DNA of 64,000 bases, from NCBI GenBank assembly GCA_045536425.1, contig JAZSNN010000012.1, positions 68,032 to 132,031 on the forward strand, read 5' to 3'. Positions 33,176-41,998 of this stretch are shown here, piece after piece; positions within the stretch are counted from its first letter, which is position 1; every line of letters begins with the position of its first letter. Origin of the DNA: UBA11540 sp045536425 (GTDB lineage Bacteria > Bacillota > Clostridia > Oscillospirales > Ruminococcaceae). The notes under the pieces are model-generated. The model saw nothing but the letters and a program-made list of their open reading frames with translations, was not told where the DNA came from and searched no databases. A program made the position numbers and the translations under genes.

Positions 33176-35806
33176 ATGAGCAAAAAATTTGTTTACCTTT
33201 TCTCCGAAGGTAACGCAAACATGCGTGAGCTTCTCGGCGGTAAAGGTGCTAACCTCGCAGAGATGACCCACATCGGTCTTCCTGTTCCCCAGGGCTTCAC
33301 AGTAACAACAGAGGCTTGTACTCAGTACTACGAGGACGGCAGAAAGATCAACGATGAGATCCAGGCAGAGATTATGGAATACATCGACAAGATGGAAGGC
33401 ATCACCGGCAAAAAGTTCGGCGACAAGGAGAATCCTCTTCTCGTTTCCGTTCGTTCGGGTGCTAGAGCTTCCATGCCCGGTATGATGGATACCATCCTCA
33501 ACCTCGGTCTTAACGAAGAGGTTGTTGAAACTATGGCAGCACAGTCCGGCAACGCACGTTGGGCATACGACTGCTACAGAAGATTTATCCAGATGTACTC
33601 CGACGTCGTTATGGAAGTTGGTAAAAAGTACTTCGAAGAGCTCATTGATGAGATGAAAGAGAAGAAGGGCGTAACTCAGGACGTTGACCTCACAGCTGAC
33701 GACCTCAAGGAACTCGCTACACAGTTCAAGGCCGAGTATAAGAACAAGATTGGTAAGGACTTCCCCTCCGATCCTAAAGAGCAGCTCATGGGCGCAGTAG
33801 AGGCAGTTTTCCGTTCTTGGGATAACCCCCGCGCTAACGTATACCGCCGTGACAACGATATTCCTTATTCTTGGGGTACCGCTGTTAACGTACAGATGAT
33901 GGCATTCGGTAACATGGGTGACGACTGTGGTACAGGCGTTGCATTCACCCGTGACCCCGCAACAGGCGAGCCCGGTCTTATGGGTGAGTTTTTGACCAAC
34001 GCACAGGGCGAGGACGTTGTTGCTGGTGTTCGTACTCCTATGCCTATCGCTGAGATGGCAAACAAATTCCCCGAGGCATTTGCTGAATTCCAGAAGGTGT
34101 GCGCAACCCTCGAGGACCACTATAGAGACATGCAGGATATGGAGTTCACCGTTGAGCACGGCAAGCTCTATATGCTCCAGACAAGAAACGGTAAGAGAAC
34201 TGCAAAGGCAGCGCTCAAGATCGCTTGTGACCTCGTTGACGAGGGAATGATCGACAAGAAGAAAGCTGTTGCAATGATCGACCCCAGAAACCTCGATACA
34301 CTTCTCCATCCCCAGTTCGATGCTAAGGCTCTCAAGGCTACAACACCTATGGGTAAGGGTCTCGGCGCTTCCCCCGGTGCTGCTTGCGGTAAGGTAGTCT
34401 TCACTGCAGAGGATGCAGAGGCTTGGAACGCAAGAGGCGAGAAGGTTGTTCTCGTTCGTCTTGAAACATCTCCTGAAGATATCACAGGTATGAAGGCTTC
34501 TCAGGGTATCCTCACAGTTCGTGGCGGTATGACCTCTCACGCAGCCGTTGTTGCTCGTGGTATGGGTACCTGCTGCGTATCCGGTTGTGGCGACATCATT
34601 ATGGACGAGGAGAACAAGAAGTTCACGCTCGCAGGTAAGACATTCGTTGAGGGCGACTACATCTCCATCGACGGTTCTACCGGTAACATCTACGACGGTA
34701 TCATCCCCACAGTTGACGCTGAAATCGCTGGCGAGTTCGGCAGAATTATGGCTTGGGCGGATGAGTTCAGAACACTCAAGGTTCGTACAAACGCTGATAC
34801 ACCTACAGACGCTAAGAAGGCTCGTGAGCTCGGTGCAGAGGGTATTGGTCTTTGCCGTACAGAGCATATGTTCTTCGAGGCAGAGAGAATCGCTGCATTC
34901 CGTGAGATGATCTGCTCTGATACAGTTGAAGGCAGAGAGGCTGCTCTTGCAAAGATTCTTCCCTATCAGCAGGGCGACTTCGAGAAACTCTACGAAGCAC
35001 TCGAGGGCAACCCCGTTTGCATCCGTTTCCTCGATCCTCCTCTCCACGAGTTCGTTCCCACAGAGGAAGCTGACATCGCTGCTCTCGCTAAGGCACAGGG
35101 CAAGACTGTTCAGGATATCAAGAACATCATCTCCTCTCTCCACGAGTTCAACCCCATGATGGGTCACCGTGGATGCCGTCTTGCAGTAACATATCCTGAG
35201 ATTGCAAAGATGCAGACAACAGCAGTTATCCGTGCTGCTATCAATGTTAAGAAGAATCATCCCGAGTGGAACCTCGTTCCCGAGATTATGATTCCTCTCA
35301 CAGGCGAAGTGAAAGAGCTCAAGTACGTTAAGGACGTAGTTGTTGCAACCGCTGACGCTGAGATCGCTGCTGCAGGCGCTGACCTCAAGTACGGAGTTGG
35401 TACAATGATGGAGATTCCCAGAGCTTGTCTCACAGCTGACGATATCGCAACAGAGGCTGAGTTCTTCTGCTTCGGTACAAACGACCTTACTCAGATGACC
35501 TTCGGCTTCAGCCGTGACGACGCTGGTAAGTTCCTCACAGCATACTATGATACAAAGATCTATGAGAACGATCCCTTCGCTAAGCTCGACCAGACAGGCG
35601 TAGGAAAGCTTATGGAGATGGCTGTAACACTCGGCAAAAAGGCTCGTCCTTCCATCCACTGCGGTATCTGCGGTGAGCACGGCGGCGACCCCGTATCCGT
35701 TGAGTTCTGCCACAAGATCGGCCTCGACTATGTATCCTGCTCTCCCTTCCGTGTGCCGATAGCTCGCCTCGCTGCCGCTCAGGCTGCTATCAAAGAATCT
35801 AAGTAA
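33176..35806 (+). CDS. ppdK: Pyruvate, phosphate dikinase
   Basis: Interconverts pyruvate + ATP + Pi and PEP + AMP + PPi; in anaerobes it commonly runs toward pyruvate. 876 residues. N-terminal ATP-grasp domain (LLGGKGANLAEM at the start), the swivelling phosphohistidine domain with GGMTSHAAVVARGMG, and the C-terminal PEP domain ending in CGICGEHGGDP, whose cysteine is catalytic. Of two nearby ATGs, that at 33176 has the better spacing (nine bases) from AGGAGG. Codon use is strongly biased, indicating high expression. Confidence 0.96.
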   Translation: MSKKFVYLFSEGNANMRELLGGKGANLAEMTHIGLPVPQGFTVTTEACTQYYEDGRKINDEIQAEIMEYIDKMEGITGKKFGDKENPLLVSVRSGARASMPGMMDTILNLGLNEEVVETMAAQSGNARWAYDCYRRFIQMYSDVVMEVGKKYFEELIDEMKEKKGVTQDVDLTADDLKELATQFKAEYKNKIGKDFPSDPKEQLMGAVEAVFRSWDNPRANVYRRDNDIPYSWGTAVNVQMMAFGNMGDDCGTGVAFTRDPATGEPGLMGEFLTNAQGEDVVAGVRTPMPIAEMANKFPEAFAEFQKVCATLEDHYRDMQDMEFTVEHGKLYMLQTRNGKRTAKAALKIACDLVDEGMIDKKKAVAMIDPRNLDTLLHPQFDAKALKATTPMGKGLGASPGAACGKVVFTAEDAEAWNARGEKVVLVRLETSPEDITGMKASQGILTVRGGMTSHAAVVARGMGTCCVSGCGDIIMDEENKKFTLAGKTFVEGDYISIDGSTGNIYDGIIPTVDAEIAGEFGRIMAWADEFRTLKVRTNADTPTDAKKARELGAEGIGLCRTEHMFFEAERIAAFREMICSDTVEGREAALAKILPYQQGDFEKLYEALEGNPVCIRFLDPPLHEFVPTEEADIAALAKAQGKTVQDIKNIISSLHEFNPMMGHRGCRLAVTYPEIAKMQTTAVIRAAINVKKNHPEWNLVPEIMIPLTGEVKELKYVKDVVVATADAEIAAAGADLKYGVGTMMEIPRACLTADDIATEAEFFCFGTNDLTQMTFGFSRDDAGKFLTAYYDTKIYENDPFAKLDQTGVGKLMEMAVTLGKKARPSIHCGICGEHGGDPVSVEFCHKIGLDYVSCSPFRVPIARLAAAQAAIKESK

Positions 35807-35813
35807 GAACCTC

Positions 35814-35864
35814 ACCCATTTACAAAATCAAAGATTTTGAATGGGTCCCGAGAACCTTGCGACC
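35814..35864 (+). repeat. Stem-loop with GGGTCCCgAgAACCTTG tail, copy 1
   Basis: ACCCATT...AATGGGT with an inner CAAAATC/GATTTTG stem begins eight bases after the ppdK stop and is followed by CCCGAGAACCTTG. The element after dpaB (45486-45531) has a different stem but the same tail. Confidence 0.55.
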
Positions 35865-35892
35865 TTCGGTCTAAATTAGATTTATAAAACAA

Positions 35893-35926
35893 TCAATCCC
35901 CGCCGATAACGGTGGGGATTTTTATC
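35893..35926 (+). terminator. Terminator after ppdK
   Basis: AATCCCCgCC-GATAAC-GGtGGGGATT followed by T-run. Confidence 0.75.
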
Positions 35927-35928
35927 CG

Positions 35929-35957
35929 TTGCAAATAATTTACACTTCTGCTATAAT
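35929..35957 (+). promoter_or_regulatory. Promoter of the small lipoprotein gene
   Basis: TTGCAA at 35929-35934, 17 bases, TATAAT at 35952-35957, 21 bases before the start codon. Confidence 0.6.
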
Positions 35958-35977
35958 AAAAATGGAGGTGTTGTACA

Positions 35978-36403
35978 GTGAAAAAAATACTCGCTTTCTT
36001 TTTAATTGTTTTCCTTATCTTTGCTCTTGCGGGATGCGGGACAACGCCTAAAGATGATATTTTTAGCATTGTTGAAAAGAATTATGATGCAACCCTCAAG
36101 GCGTGTGAAGAAAAAGACGTTGATGCGTTGTTGTCTATCAATGGAATCACACAAGTAAACATTGTTGACGATTATGTTATAGTTTTTTGCAAAGCAGAAG
36201 GCATCTCTGTTTCTTCACAAGACTATGGTTTCTATTATTCCGAAGACAACAGTCCCGTAACTATTGATTGTAATCTTGATATTGTATGCAAAGCCGATGG
36301 CTTAACTCCTGAAGAAACTGGCTATCAATGCATAGTTGATGGCAATACCTTTTATACCGAACACATAAAAGGCAATATCTACTTTTACAGCAACGCATAC
36401 TGA
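35978..36403 (+). CDS. Hypothetical lipoprotein, 141 aa
   Basis: A signal peptide (KKILAFFLIVFLIFALAGC) ends in a lipobox with cysteine at residue 20. The mature part of about 120 residues is acidic, with CEEKDVDALLSI and paired aromatic strands near the C-terminus (TFYTEHIKGNIYFYSNAY); no family is recognised. GGAGGTG precedes the ATG. A single-gene unit between its own promoter and terminator, more AT-rich than ppdK. Confidence 0.75.
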   Translation: MKKILAFFLIVFLIFALAGCGTTPKDDIFSIVEKNYDATLKACEEKDVDALLSINGITQVNIVDDYVIVFCKAEGISVSSQDYGFYYSEDNSPVTIDCNLDIVCKADGLTPEETGYQCIVDGNTFYTEHIKGNIYFYSNAY

Positions 36404-36455
36404 TTTTCCTCTTTTGCACACCGCACCACAGACTGCTATCACTAATAAACAAATC

Positions 36456-36486
36456 AATCCCCGCCCGATTTCTCGGGCGGATTTTT
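36456..36486 (+). terminator. Terminator after the lipoprotein gene
   Basis: CCGCCCGA (36461-36468) / TCGGGCGG (36473-36480) followed by ATTTTT. The remaining bases to 36641 hold a small GGGCGATTATCAATCGCCC palindrome near 36511-36529 and nothing else I can name. Confidence 0.75.
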
Positions 36487-36641
36487 GCATCTGTTTGTTA
36501 GAATTTGTAGGGGCGATTATCAATCGCCCGCACATTCTCGGCAGGAGCGAGGTTTTTCTTTAACAACTTATTGAACTCTGCAGAGCGGTGTGTTAGAATA
36601 AAACTGATAAAAGCCTTGCATCGATAAACGAGGAGTATGCT

Positions 36642-37463
36642 ATGCCCAGAAAACTGTTCTGCGAGATTTCGCCTTTGACATATAAAATATCGACGGTAAA
36701 ATGTCGTGCTATTAGAAGCGTTAAAAATCTGTTTGGCAGATACCGCTTTGCAGAGGTCAAGCAGGACGAGCCGCTGCCCGTCGTCATCTATAAACACAAT
36801 TCGCTCATCCGTCGAAAGCTCGGCAACACACAGCCGGAGCTCCAAGAGAACAAAGCCGTAAATCTCGCGCTGAGCACCCCAAAGGTGAACGGAGTTTTGA
36901 TTCGCCCCGGCGAAACCTTTTCCTTTTGGCGTTTGGTGGGAAGCACCACCGCCGAAAAGGGCTACAAGGAGGGGGTGACCATCGCAAACGGACAGACGAG
37001 AGCGGGCATTGGCGGCGGACTCTGCCAATTCACAAACCTAATTCATTGGATGGTACTGCACACACCGCTTACAATCACCGAGCATCACCACCACGACGGG
37101 ATAGATTTGTTTCCCGACTATAACCGACAGGTGCCGTTTGGCACGGGCACATCGATACTGTATAACTACCTCGACTACCACTTTAAAAACGAAACCGACA
37201 CGACTTATCAGCTCATTACATACGTTACAGATACACATCTGTGCGGTGAAATCCGTGCGACAAGCGAACTGCCGATAAAATACCACATAAAAACCGAAAA
37301 CGAGCGGTTTGTCCGCGAGGGCGACACTGTCTACCGCAGAGGACAGGTCTATAGAACGAGTATAGACAAAACAACGGGCAACGAACTCTCACGTGAACTC
37401 ATCCGCGACAACAACGCCCGTGTGATGTACGACACCGCAAATCTTGTTGTCGAACAACAGTGA
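36642..37463 (+). CDS. VanW family protein
   Basis: 273 residues of the VanW type (PF04294). The core reads GVLIRPGETFSFWRLVG, then ANGQTRAGIGGGLCQFTNLIHWMVLHTPL and EHHHHDGIDLFPDYNRQVPFGTGTS-like sequence. There is no obvious signal peptide or G5/YoaR domain, so it is the short form like that of vancomycin clusters. VanW is not needed for resistance and its function is unknown; no van genes are present. GAGGAG precedes the ATG. Confidence 0.9.
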   Translation: MPRKLFCEISPLTYKISTVKCRAIRSVKNLFGRYRFAEVKQDEPLPVVIYKHNSLIRRKLGNTQPELQENKAVNLALSTPKVNGVLIRPGETFSFWRLVGSTTAEKGYKEGVTIANGQTRAGIGGGLCQFTNLIHWMVLHTPLTITEHHHHDGIDLFPDYNRQVPFGTGTSILYNYLDYHFKNETDTTYQLITYVTDTHLCGEIRATSELPIKYHIKTENERFVREGDTVYRRGQVYRTSIDKTTGNELSRELIRDNNARVMYDTANLVVEQQ

Positions 37464-37545
37464 AAAATACTTCCATTTTGAAAAAATGTGTGGTATAATA
37501 AATTCAAGGCACAACAGTGCAAAAAGTTTTTGGAGGGATTTCTTT

Positions 37546-38181
37546 ATGAACAGAGTAGAATTAAAATCAGCAGCTAAATGTCAGATCAAGGGCAAGATAG
37601 GTGTTCTTTTTCTCATAACCTTGATCATCGGCTTGATTTCCGGTGCTGCAGGTTCAGTTTTGGCGCTCATTCCCGGTGGCGGATTGGTTGCAACAATCAT
37701 CATCACACCCGCATTTACACTCAGCTTGGTTAGAGTGTACATCGCACTTTTCAAGGGAGAAACTCCTAAGGTTGGCGACGCCTTCAGTGGCTTTGATGAT
37801 TTTTGGGCAGCGTTCAAGGTAATATTCTTTACCGGATTGTTTACATGGCTTTGGTCCTTGTTGTTTATCATCCCCGGTATAGTTAAGGCAATTTCCTATT
37901 CGATGGCTCCTTATATACTTGCTGAAAATAAAGGCAAACCTGCTTTGGAGTGCATAAAGGAATCCAAAGAGATGACAAACGGACACAAGAGGGATTTGTT
38001 TGTGCTCGGACTTTCCTTCATCGGATGGATACTCCTTTGCACCGTTACATTTGGAATAGCATACATTTGGGTTGGACCCTATATGCAGGCTACATACACA
38101 AATGCATACTATAGCCTCAAACCCGCTCCTGTTGTTGAGGAAGCTGTTGAGCAACCCGCTATAGAAACAGAAGCAGAATAA
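37546..38181 (+). CDS. DUF975 family membrane protein
   Basis: 211 residues with about five membrane segments. The sequence NRVELKSAAKCQIKGKIG, followed by FLITLIIGLISG and an alternating GFDDFWAAFKVIFFTGLFTWLWSLLFIIPGI region, is characteristic of DUF975 (PF06161). The C-terminus is an acidic, Pro/Glu-rich tail. ATG chosen at 37546 behind TGGAGGGATT. A TGG-extended TATAAT at 37495-37500 is the likely promoter. Function unknown. Confidence 0.85.
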   Translation: MNRVELKSAAKCQIKGKIGVLFLITLIIGLISGAAGSVLALIPGGGLVATIIITPAFTLSLVRVYIALFKGETPKVGDAFSGFDDFWAAFKVIFFTGLFTWLWSLLFIIPGIVKAISYSMAPYILAENKGKPALECIKESKEMTNGHKRDLFVLGLSFIGWILLCTVTFGIAYIWVGPYMQATYTNAYYSLKPAPVVEEAVEQPAIETEAE

Positions 38182-38190
38182 TTTATACTG

Positions 38191-38227
38191 AGAACCGCCC
38201 TGCGATTTAACATCGCAGGGCGGTTTT
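38191..38227. terminator. Terminator after the DUF975 gene
   Basis: AACCGCCCTGCGAT / ATCGCAGGGCGGTT with loop TTAAC, then TTAT; 14-bp perfect stem. Confidence 0.85.
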
Positions 38228-38293
38228 ATAGTTTTTCTGTGTAAGGGTGCTTGCATTTTGAAAAACGACGGAGAAAATTTTACCCTGTATTCC

Positions 38294-38824
38294 TCAATCC
38301 TTGAAGCTCACAAGCTCCTCGAGGGGCTTGCGCTTTTTGGCGCGGAGCTTGTCGTCGGCTTTGGCATAGCCGAGGGTGATAACGAGGCGCACAGCGCCGT
38401 CAAGACCGCAGATTTCACGGATTTTGCTGTCGTCGAGCCACCCTAAAATACAGGTACCGAGTCCTTGCGCGGCAGCCTCGGCGGTGATATACGCCGACAG
38501 AATTCCGATGTCGATAGAGCGGTAGTCATTGCCCTTTAATTTTGCGCCGAGCGCCGCGGTTTTGACGTATGGCTTCTCGGAGATAACGAGCATTATCGGC
38601 GCGTCGGTGGCAAATTTGTTCATTCCCATTCCTTGTACAGCCTTCGAGACGAGCTTCGCGCTCTCGCCCGTGCACACGGTTATGTGATACGGCTGACCGT
38701 TACAAGCCGAGGGCGAGAGCCTTGCGGACTCCAAAACGGCATCGAGTTTGTCTTTTTCTACAACCCTGTTTGCATCATAGCTTCTGCAGGACTGACGGCT
38801 GTTGGCAATTTCCGAAAAATTCAT
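38294..38824 (-). CDS. Nitroreductase family protein
   Basis: FMN-dependent oxidoreductase of 176 residues. The N-terminal NSRQSCRSYDANRVVEKDKL and SARLSPSACNGQPYHI carry the FMN phosphate-binding arginine and serine; AAAQGLGTCILGW is the usual late motif, and the protein ends with a KxxAKKRKPLEELV tail common to small nitroreductases. The ATG at 38824 has GGAGG six bases upstream; an extension to 38917 has no ribosome site. Substrate unknown. Confidence 0.88.
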   Translation of the reverse strand: MNFSEIANSRQSCRSYDANRVVEKDKLDAVLESARLSPSACNGQPYHITVCTGESAKLVSKAVQGMGMNKFATDAPIMLVISEKPYVKTAALGAKLKGNDYRSIDIGILSAYITAEAAAQGLGTCILGWLDDSKIREICGLDGAVRLVITLGYAKADDKLRAKKRKPLEELVSFKD

Positions 38825-38976
38825 ACTTTTCCTCCAAAACCTTTTTAAAAAGTATACCACAAAACCCCTCCGAATACAAGATTTTCGATTTTGTCGAAAA
38901 CGAACAAAAACTTCCAACGAAAACGTTTTCAGATAACTAGTTTTTTGTGAATGTAACTAATTTTATATAAAAAGTA

Positions 38977-39005
38977 TTGACATAAGAACAAAAAAGATGT
39001 AAACT
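38977..39005 (+). promoter_or_regulatory. Promoter of the SipW-type surface protein gene
   Basis: TTGACA at 38977-38982, 17 bases, TAAACT at 39000-39005. Confidence 0.6.
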
Positions 39006-39052
39006 AAAAACCCCTAAAAGAAATTTTATAAAAAAAGAAAAGGAGAGGTAGT

Positions 39053-40987
39053 ATGAAAGTACTAAAGACAAGACACGCACTTTTAGTAAGCGTACTCTCG
39101 CTTGTTTTGTGCCTTACAATGCTAACAAGTACAACTTTTGCTTGGTTTACTGATACAGCAGTTTCCGGCAACAACATCATTAAGTCCGGCAATCTGGATA
39201 TGAAGTTATCCTACAAGCCCTATGGCGCGAACAACACCGATTGGACAGAGGTTGATGAGGATACCGTGGTGTTCGGAAAAGACGCCAAGTATGAACCCGG
39301 TTATACAGAAGCGGTTTGGCTGAAGGTTGAAAACCTTGGTTCTCTTGCGTTCAGATATGCTATTGAACTTAATGTATCCGGTGAGAAGACCGGTATCAAT
39401 AAAGACGGGAAAGAGTTTAAGCTTTCCGACTATTTGGAAGTTAGGTATATGAATACCACTTCTACCGACATGGAGAAGAACTTCTATACTACCCGTGAAA
39501 GCCTTGATAGCTTTAACTGGGGAGGCGTGGCCAATTCCGGCGTTGCTACTTTGGCGGATGATATTGCCGTGATTGAAACCGGTGTTGCATTCGCAAAGAA
39601 CGACCCCAATATGGCGGGATTTGATTGCTCTTATGTTCTCGTTGTAATCAGTATGCCTACCACCGTTGGTAACGAAGCTAACCACAACGGAGTAAAGATT
39701 CCTGAAATCAATTTCACATTGACCGCCCTTGCAACTCAGCTTGCGCACGAAAACGACAGCTTTAACAACCAGTACGACAAGGATTCCGAGTATCCCGTTA
39801 TAAACACAGTAGACACTTGGGACGGAACAGCTGATTTTGCTTTCTTTGGACTCAGAGGCCTTTCTGCAGAAGCGACTACTGACGACATTGCGGATGCTAT
39901 CAAAGAAGCTAAAGACAACAACACATACCCTACAGATGAAGAGATCGTTATTGGCAGTGCCGAAGAACTTGCAGCATTTGCCAAGCTCGTTGATGCAGGC
40001 GAAACCTTTGAAGGCAAGACTGTCAAGTTAGGCAAGAGCGTTGACCTTGCAGGAATTCTTTTCGATCCTATCGGTTCTTATAGAAACGACAAGGCGTTCA
40101 AGGGCACCTTCGACGGTCAGGGACATACCATTTCCAACCTGAGCCAGAACACCTGGGAGCTCAATAACGGCTACTACTACGGCGACCTTGGTTTAGGTCT
40201 GTTCGGCCTTGTTGAAGACGCAACCATCATAAATCTGAATATGGATGGTGCAAGCATTTCAGGCGAATCGGCAATCTGCGGTATCGTAGCAGCTACAGCA
40301 TATGGTGACTGCAGGTTCGAAAATATCACAGTAACTAATTCTAAAGCCAACGACTATCAGTATTACGCCGGCGGTGTTGTAGGTTGGGCTTCCGGTAACC
40401 ATACCTACAAGAAGATCAATATGGATGCATCCACCACTATCGGCTCTCAGTGGGGTGATTTTGGTAACGCCAACGGTGGTATCATCGGCGGTGCAGGAAC
40501 AAGCGGTACCTATCACTTTGAGGATTGTACCGTTGCTTGTAGAATTGACGCCGTTAACGACGTTGTTTCTGCATATCAGTGGTACAACTACCGCAACAGC
40601 GGTATGCTGATTGGCAAGGTCGGCCCTGCCGAGATCGTTCAAGAGTGTACAAATGTTACTGCTAACAACGTAACCTGTAAGAATGTGACTGTTATCTATG
40701 GCGACTGGGCAAACTATACATACTGCGAATTTGCAGGTACAGGCTATCCCTACGTACGTGTTCAGGCAGGCGTAAGTGTTGATGCCTATTCCAACGTTCG
40801 TTACGGGCATCCCACCGATGCAAACGGCAATACAGTTGTAGATGACAATCACGTTCATAACGATGGTGAGGCTCACCACGAACTTATTGCCTTCGACAAC
40901 CTCTTTGGCGGTCCCGCAAATGCTCGTTACTGCTACTACGGAATTCCCGAATTTGACGGCGTAAACGTAGTTTACAACAACAAATAA
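39053..40987 (+). CDS. Secreted protein with SipW-dependent signal peptide and GLUG-like repeats
   Basis: 644 residues. The N-terminus (LVSVLSLVLCLTMLTSTTFAWFTDT) is the TasA/CamelysIN type signal processed by the SipW/ER-type signal peptidase, followed by the typical NNIIKSGNLDMKL. Residues about 30-250 resemble the TasA-like fibre domain. From about 300 on there is a beta-helix of the GLUG/peptidase-associated kind (GTFDGQGHTISNL, GLFGLVEDATIINLNM, YYAGGVVGWASG, NGGIIGGAG). It is probably a surface or matrix protein. No sipW lies nearby. AAGGAGAGG precedes the ATG and a strong terminator follows. Confidence 0.85.
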   Translation: MKVLKTRHALLVSVLSLVLCLTMLTSTTFAWFTDTAVSGNNIIKSGNLDMKLSYKPYGANNTDWTEVDEDTVVFGKDAKYEPGYTEAVWLKVENLGSLAFRYAIELNVSGEKTGINKDGKEFKLSDYLEVRYMNTTSTDMEKNFYTTRESLDSFNWGGVANSGVATLADDIAVIETGVAFAKNDPNMAGFDCSYVLVVISMPTTVGNEANHNGVKIPEINFTLTALATQLAHENDSFNNQYDKDSEYPVINTVDTWDGTADFAFFGLRGLSAEATTDDIADAIKEAKDNNTYPTDEEIVIGSAEELAAFAKLVDAGETFEGKTVKLGKSVDLAGILFDPIGSYRNDKAFKGTFDGQGHTISNLSQNTWELNNGYYYGDLGLGLFGLVEDATIINLNMDGASISGESAICGIVAATAYGDCRFENITVTNSKANDYQYYAGGVVGWASGNHTYKKINMDASTTIGSQWGDFGNANGGIIGGAGTSGTYHFEDCTVACRIDAVNDVVSAYQWYNYRNSGMLIGKVGPAEIVQECTNVTANNVTCKNVTVIYGDWANYTYCEFAGTGYPYVRVQAGVSVDAYSNVRYGHPTDANGNTVVDDNHVHNDGEAHHELIAFDNLFGGPANARYCYYGIPEFDGVNVVYNNK

Positions 40988-41001
40988 TTCTATATAACAG
41001 T

Positions 41002-41034
41002 ACAGCGCCCACCTTTTTGGTGGGCGCTGTTTTT
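41002..41034 (+). terminator. Terminator after the surface protein gene
   Basis: ACAGCGCCCACC / GGTGGGCGCTGT with T5 loop and T-run. Confidence 0.85.
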
Positions 41035-41042
41035 ACAAAATG

Positions 41043-41070
41043 TTGACAAAGTCGACAAGAGTGGTATAAT
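41043..41070 (+). promoter_or_regulatory. Promoter of the 86-aa membrane protein gene
   Basis: TTGACA at 41043-41048, 16 bases, TATAAT at 41065-41070 with TGG before the -10. Confidence 0.7.
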
Positions 41071-41129
41071 ATACTATAGGTTGTAAAATGACAACCGATA
41101 CATAGTAACTTTTTAAAGGAGAGTATACA

Positions 41130-41390
41130 ATGGATATTCTAAAGAAATTCTTCCCCCACGCGTTCAAGGCAACTGAGCTTGGAAAGTTCATCGTCACACT
41201 TATCATCTACTTTGTTATCGACATCGTTTGCGGTGCTGTTATCGGTCTGGCTGCAATGATTCTTGCGGGACTTCCCCTCATCGGCGGTCTTCTCGCTTGG
41301 GCAGTAGGCGTTATCGGCTCTTTGGTAGGACTCTACGCTCTTGTTGGCGTAATCCTTTCCATCCTTGTTTTTGTAAAGGTTATAAAATAA
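41130..41390 (+). CDS. Small hypothetical membrane protein, 86 aa
   Basis: Two to three hydrophobic segments (about 18-42, 44-62 and 65-84) rich in Gly/Ala/Ile, after a short N-terminus MDILKKFFPHAFKATELGK. AAAGGAG precedes the ATG. Codon use is like the core genes. No family is recognised. No terminator is visible before the insertion-sequence debris that follows. Confidence 0.75.
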   Translation: MDILKKFFPHAFKATELGKFIVTLIIYFVIDIVCGAVIGLAAMILAGLPLIGGLLAWAVGVIGSLVGLYALVGVILSILVFVKVIK

Positions 41391-41416
41391 GCCAAACTAA
41401 AACCGCGCCTCGCTGA

Positions 41417-41452
41417 TTTTGTACCGCTCCAATTTGTGCGGACAGTACAAAA
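41417..41452. repeat. 8-bp inverted repeat, possible end of the IS3 remnant
   Basis: TTTTGTAC (41417-41424) and GTACAAAA (41445-41452) lie just outside the 3' end of the IS3-type transposase fragment. Whether this is a true terminal inverted repeat cannot be told from one copy. Confidence 0.35.
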
Positions 41453-41481
41453 ACGCCCCCTATGGTAGCAAATCTTAAATT

Positions 41482-41592
41482 TTAAGCAACATACTGACAT
41501 CGCTTTTCGAGTGGTGTCAGTTTTGTTTTCAATTGAATTCGTTGGTGGTTGTAGAAATGTATGTACTCTCCTATGAGGAGGCGAGCCTCCTC
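41482..41592 (-). pseudogene. IS3 family transposase, C-terminal fragment
   Basis: About 35 residues, EEARLLIGEYIHFYNHQRIQ continuing to LTPLEKRCQYVA and a stop at 41482, match the end of IS3/IS150-type OrfB (the IHFYNHxRIQ block after the DDE core). The rest of the transposase is missing; upstream the frame runs into antisense of the IS110 fragment. Confidence 0.75.
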
Positions 41593-41594
41593 AT
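41573..41594. repeat. Perfect 10-bp palindrome at the IS3/IS110 junction
   Basis: ATGAGGAGGC-GA-GCCTCCTCAT. On the minus strand it is part of the IS3 coding sequence (EEARLL), and the IS110 coding match begins at its right edge. Confidence 0.7.
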
Positions 41595-41881
41595 GGGCAG
41601 GTCTTTCTCCAAGAAATGATGAAAGTGCAGGGAAAATCAAATCTAAAAAAATCATGCCGGGCAACCCTTATGTGAAATCCATCCTTTGCCAAGTAGCCTG
41701 GGTTGCGGTTAAAAACCGCAAAACTCATTTAGGCGTTTGGTTTTGGTCTCATCAAGCAAGAATCGGTAAAAAGAAAGCTATTATCGCAATATCAAGAAAA
41801 ATCCTAACACTTGCCTACACCCTAATCTCCAACAACACCTTTTTCGACAATGATTATCTATATTCCCGTTTGAATGAGTGA
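41594..41881 (+). pseudogene. IS110 family transposase, C-terminal fragment
   Basis: About 95 residues from WAGLSPRNDESAGKIKSKK through YVKSILCQVAWVAVKNRKTH to the stop at 41879-41881 match the transposase_20 domain of IS110/IS1111 elements, which carries the second part of the active site. The N-terminal DEDD/RuvC-like half is absent. The fragment abuts the oppositely oriented IS3 fragment. Confidence 0.8.
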
Positions 41882-41967
41882 GTTATCTGCAACTGAATAC
41901 TCAAATTTTGTCGAGTAATGCTCGGCTTGGGTTTTTATACTCTTTTTCCGGTTCTTACGCTTTTGGT

Positions 41968-41998
41968 TTCACGCTAACCGTCCCCTTGTGTTCTTAAT
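41968..41998 (+). repeat. Short dispersed repeat, copy 2 (CACGCTAACCGTCCC)
   Basis: TTCACGCTAACCGTCCCC followed by TTGTGTTCTTAATTA, nearly identical to 10742-10773. It covers the stop codon region of the next minus-strand gene. Confidence 0.5.

Noticed and set aside
33140..35815. An 891-codon open frame antisense to ppdK
   Set aside because: Same effect in another highly biased gene; ppdK has all family motifs and the antisense product has none.
36642..37463. VanW as evidence of vancomycin resistance
   Set aside because: No vanA/B/H/X/R/S genes nearby, and stand-alone VanW proteins are common in Clostridia.
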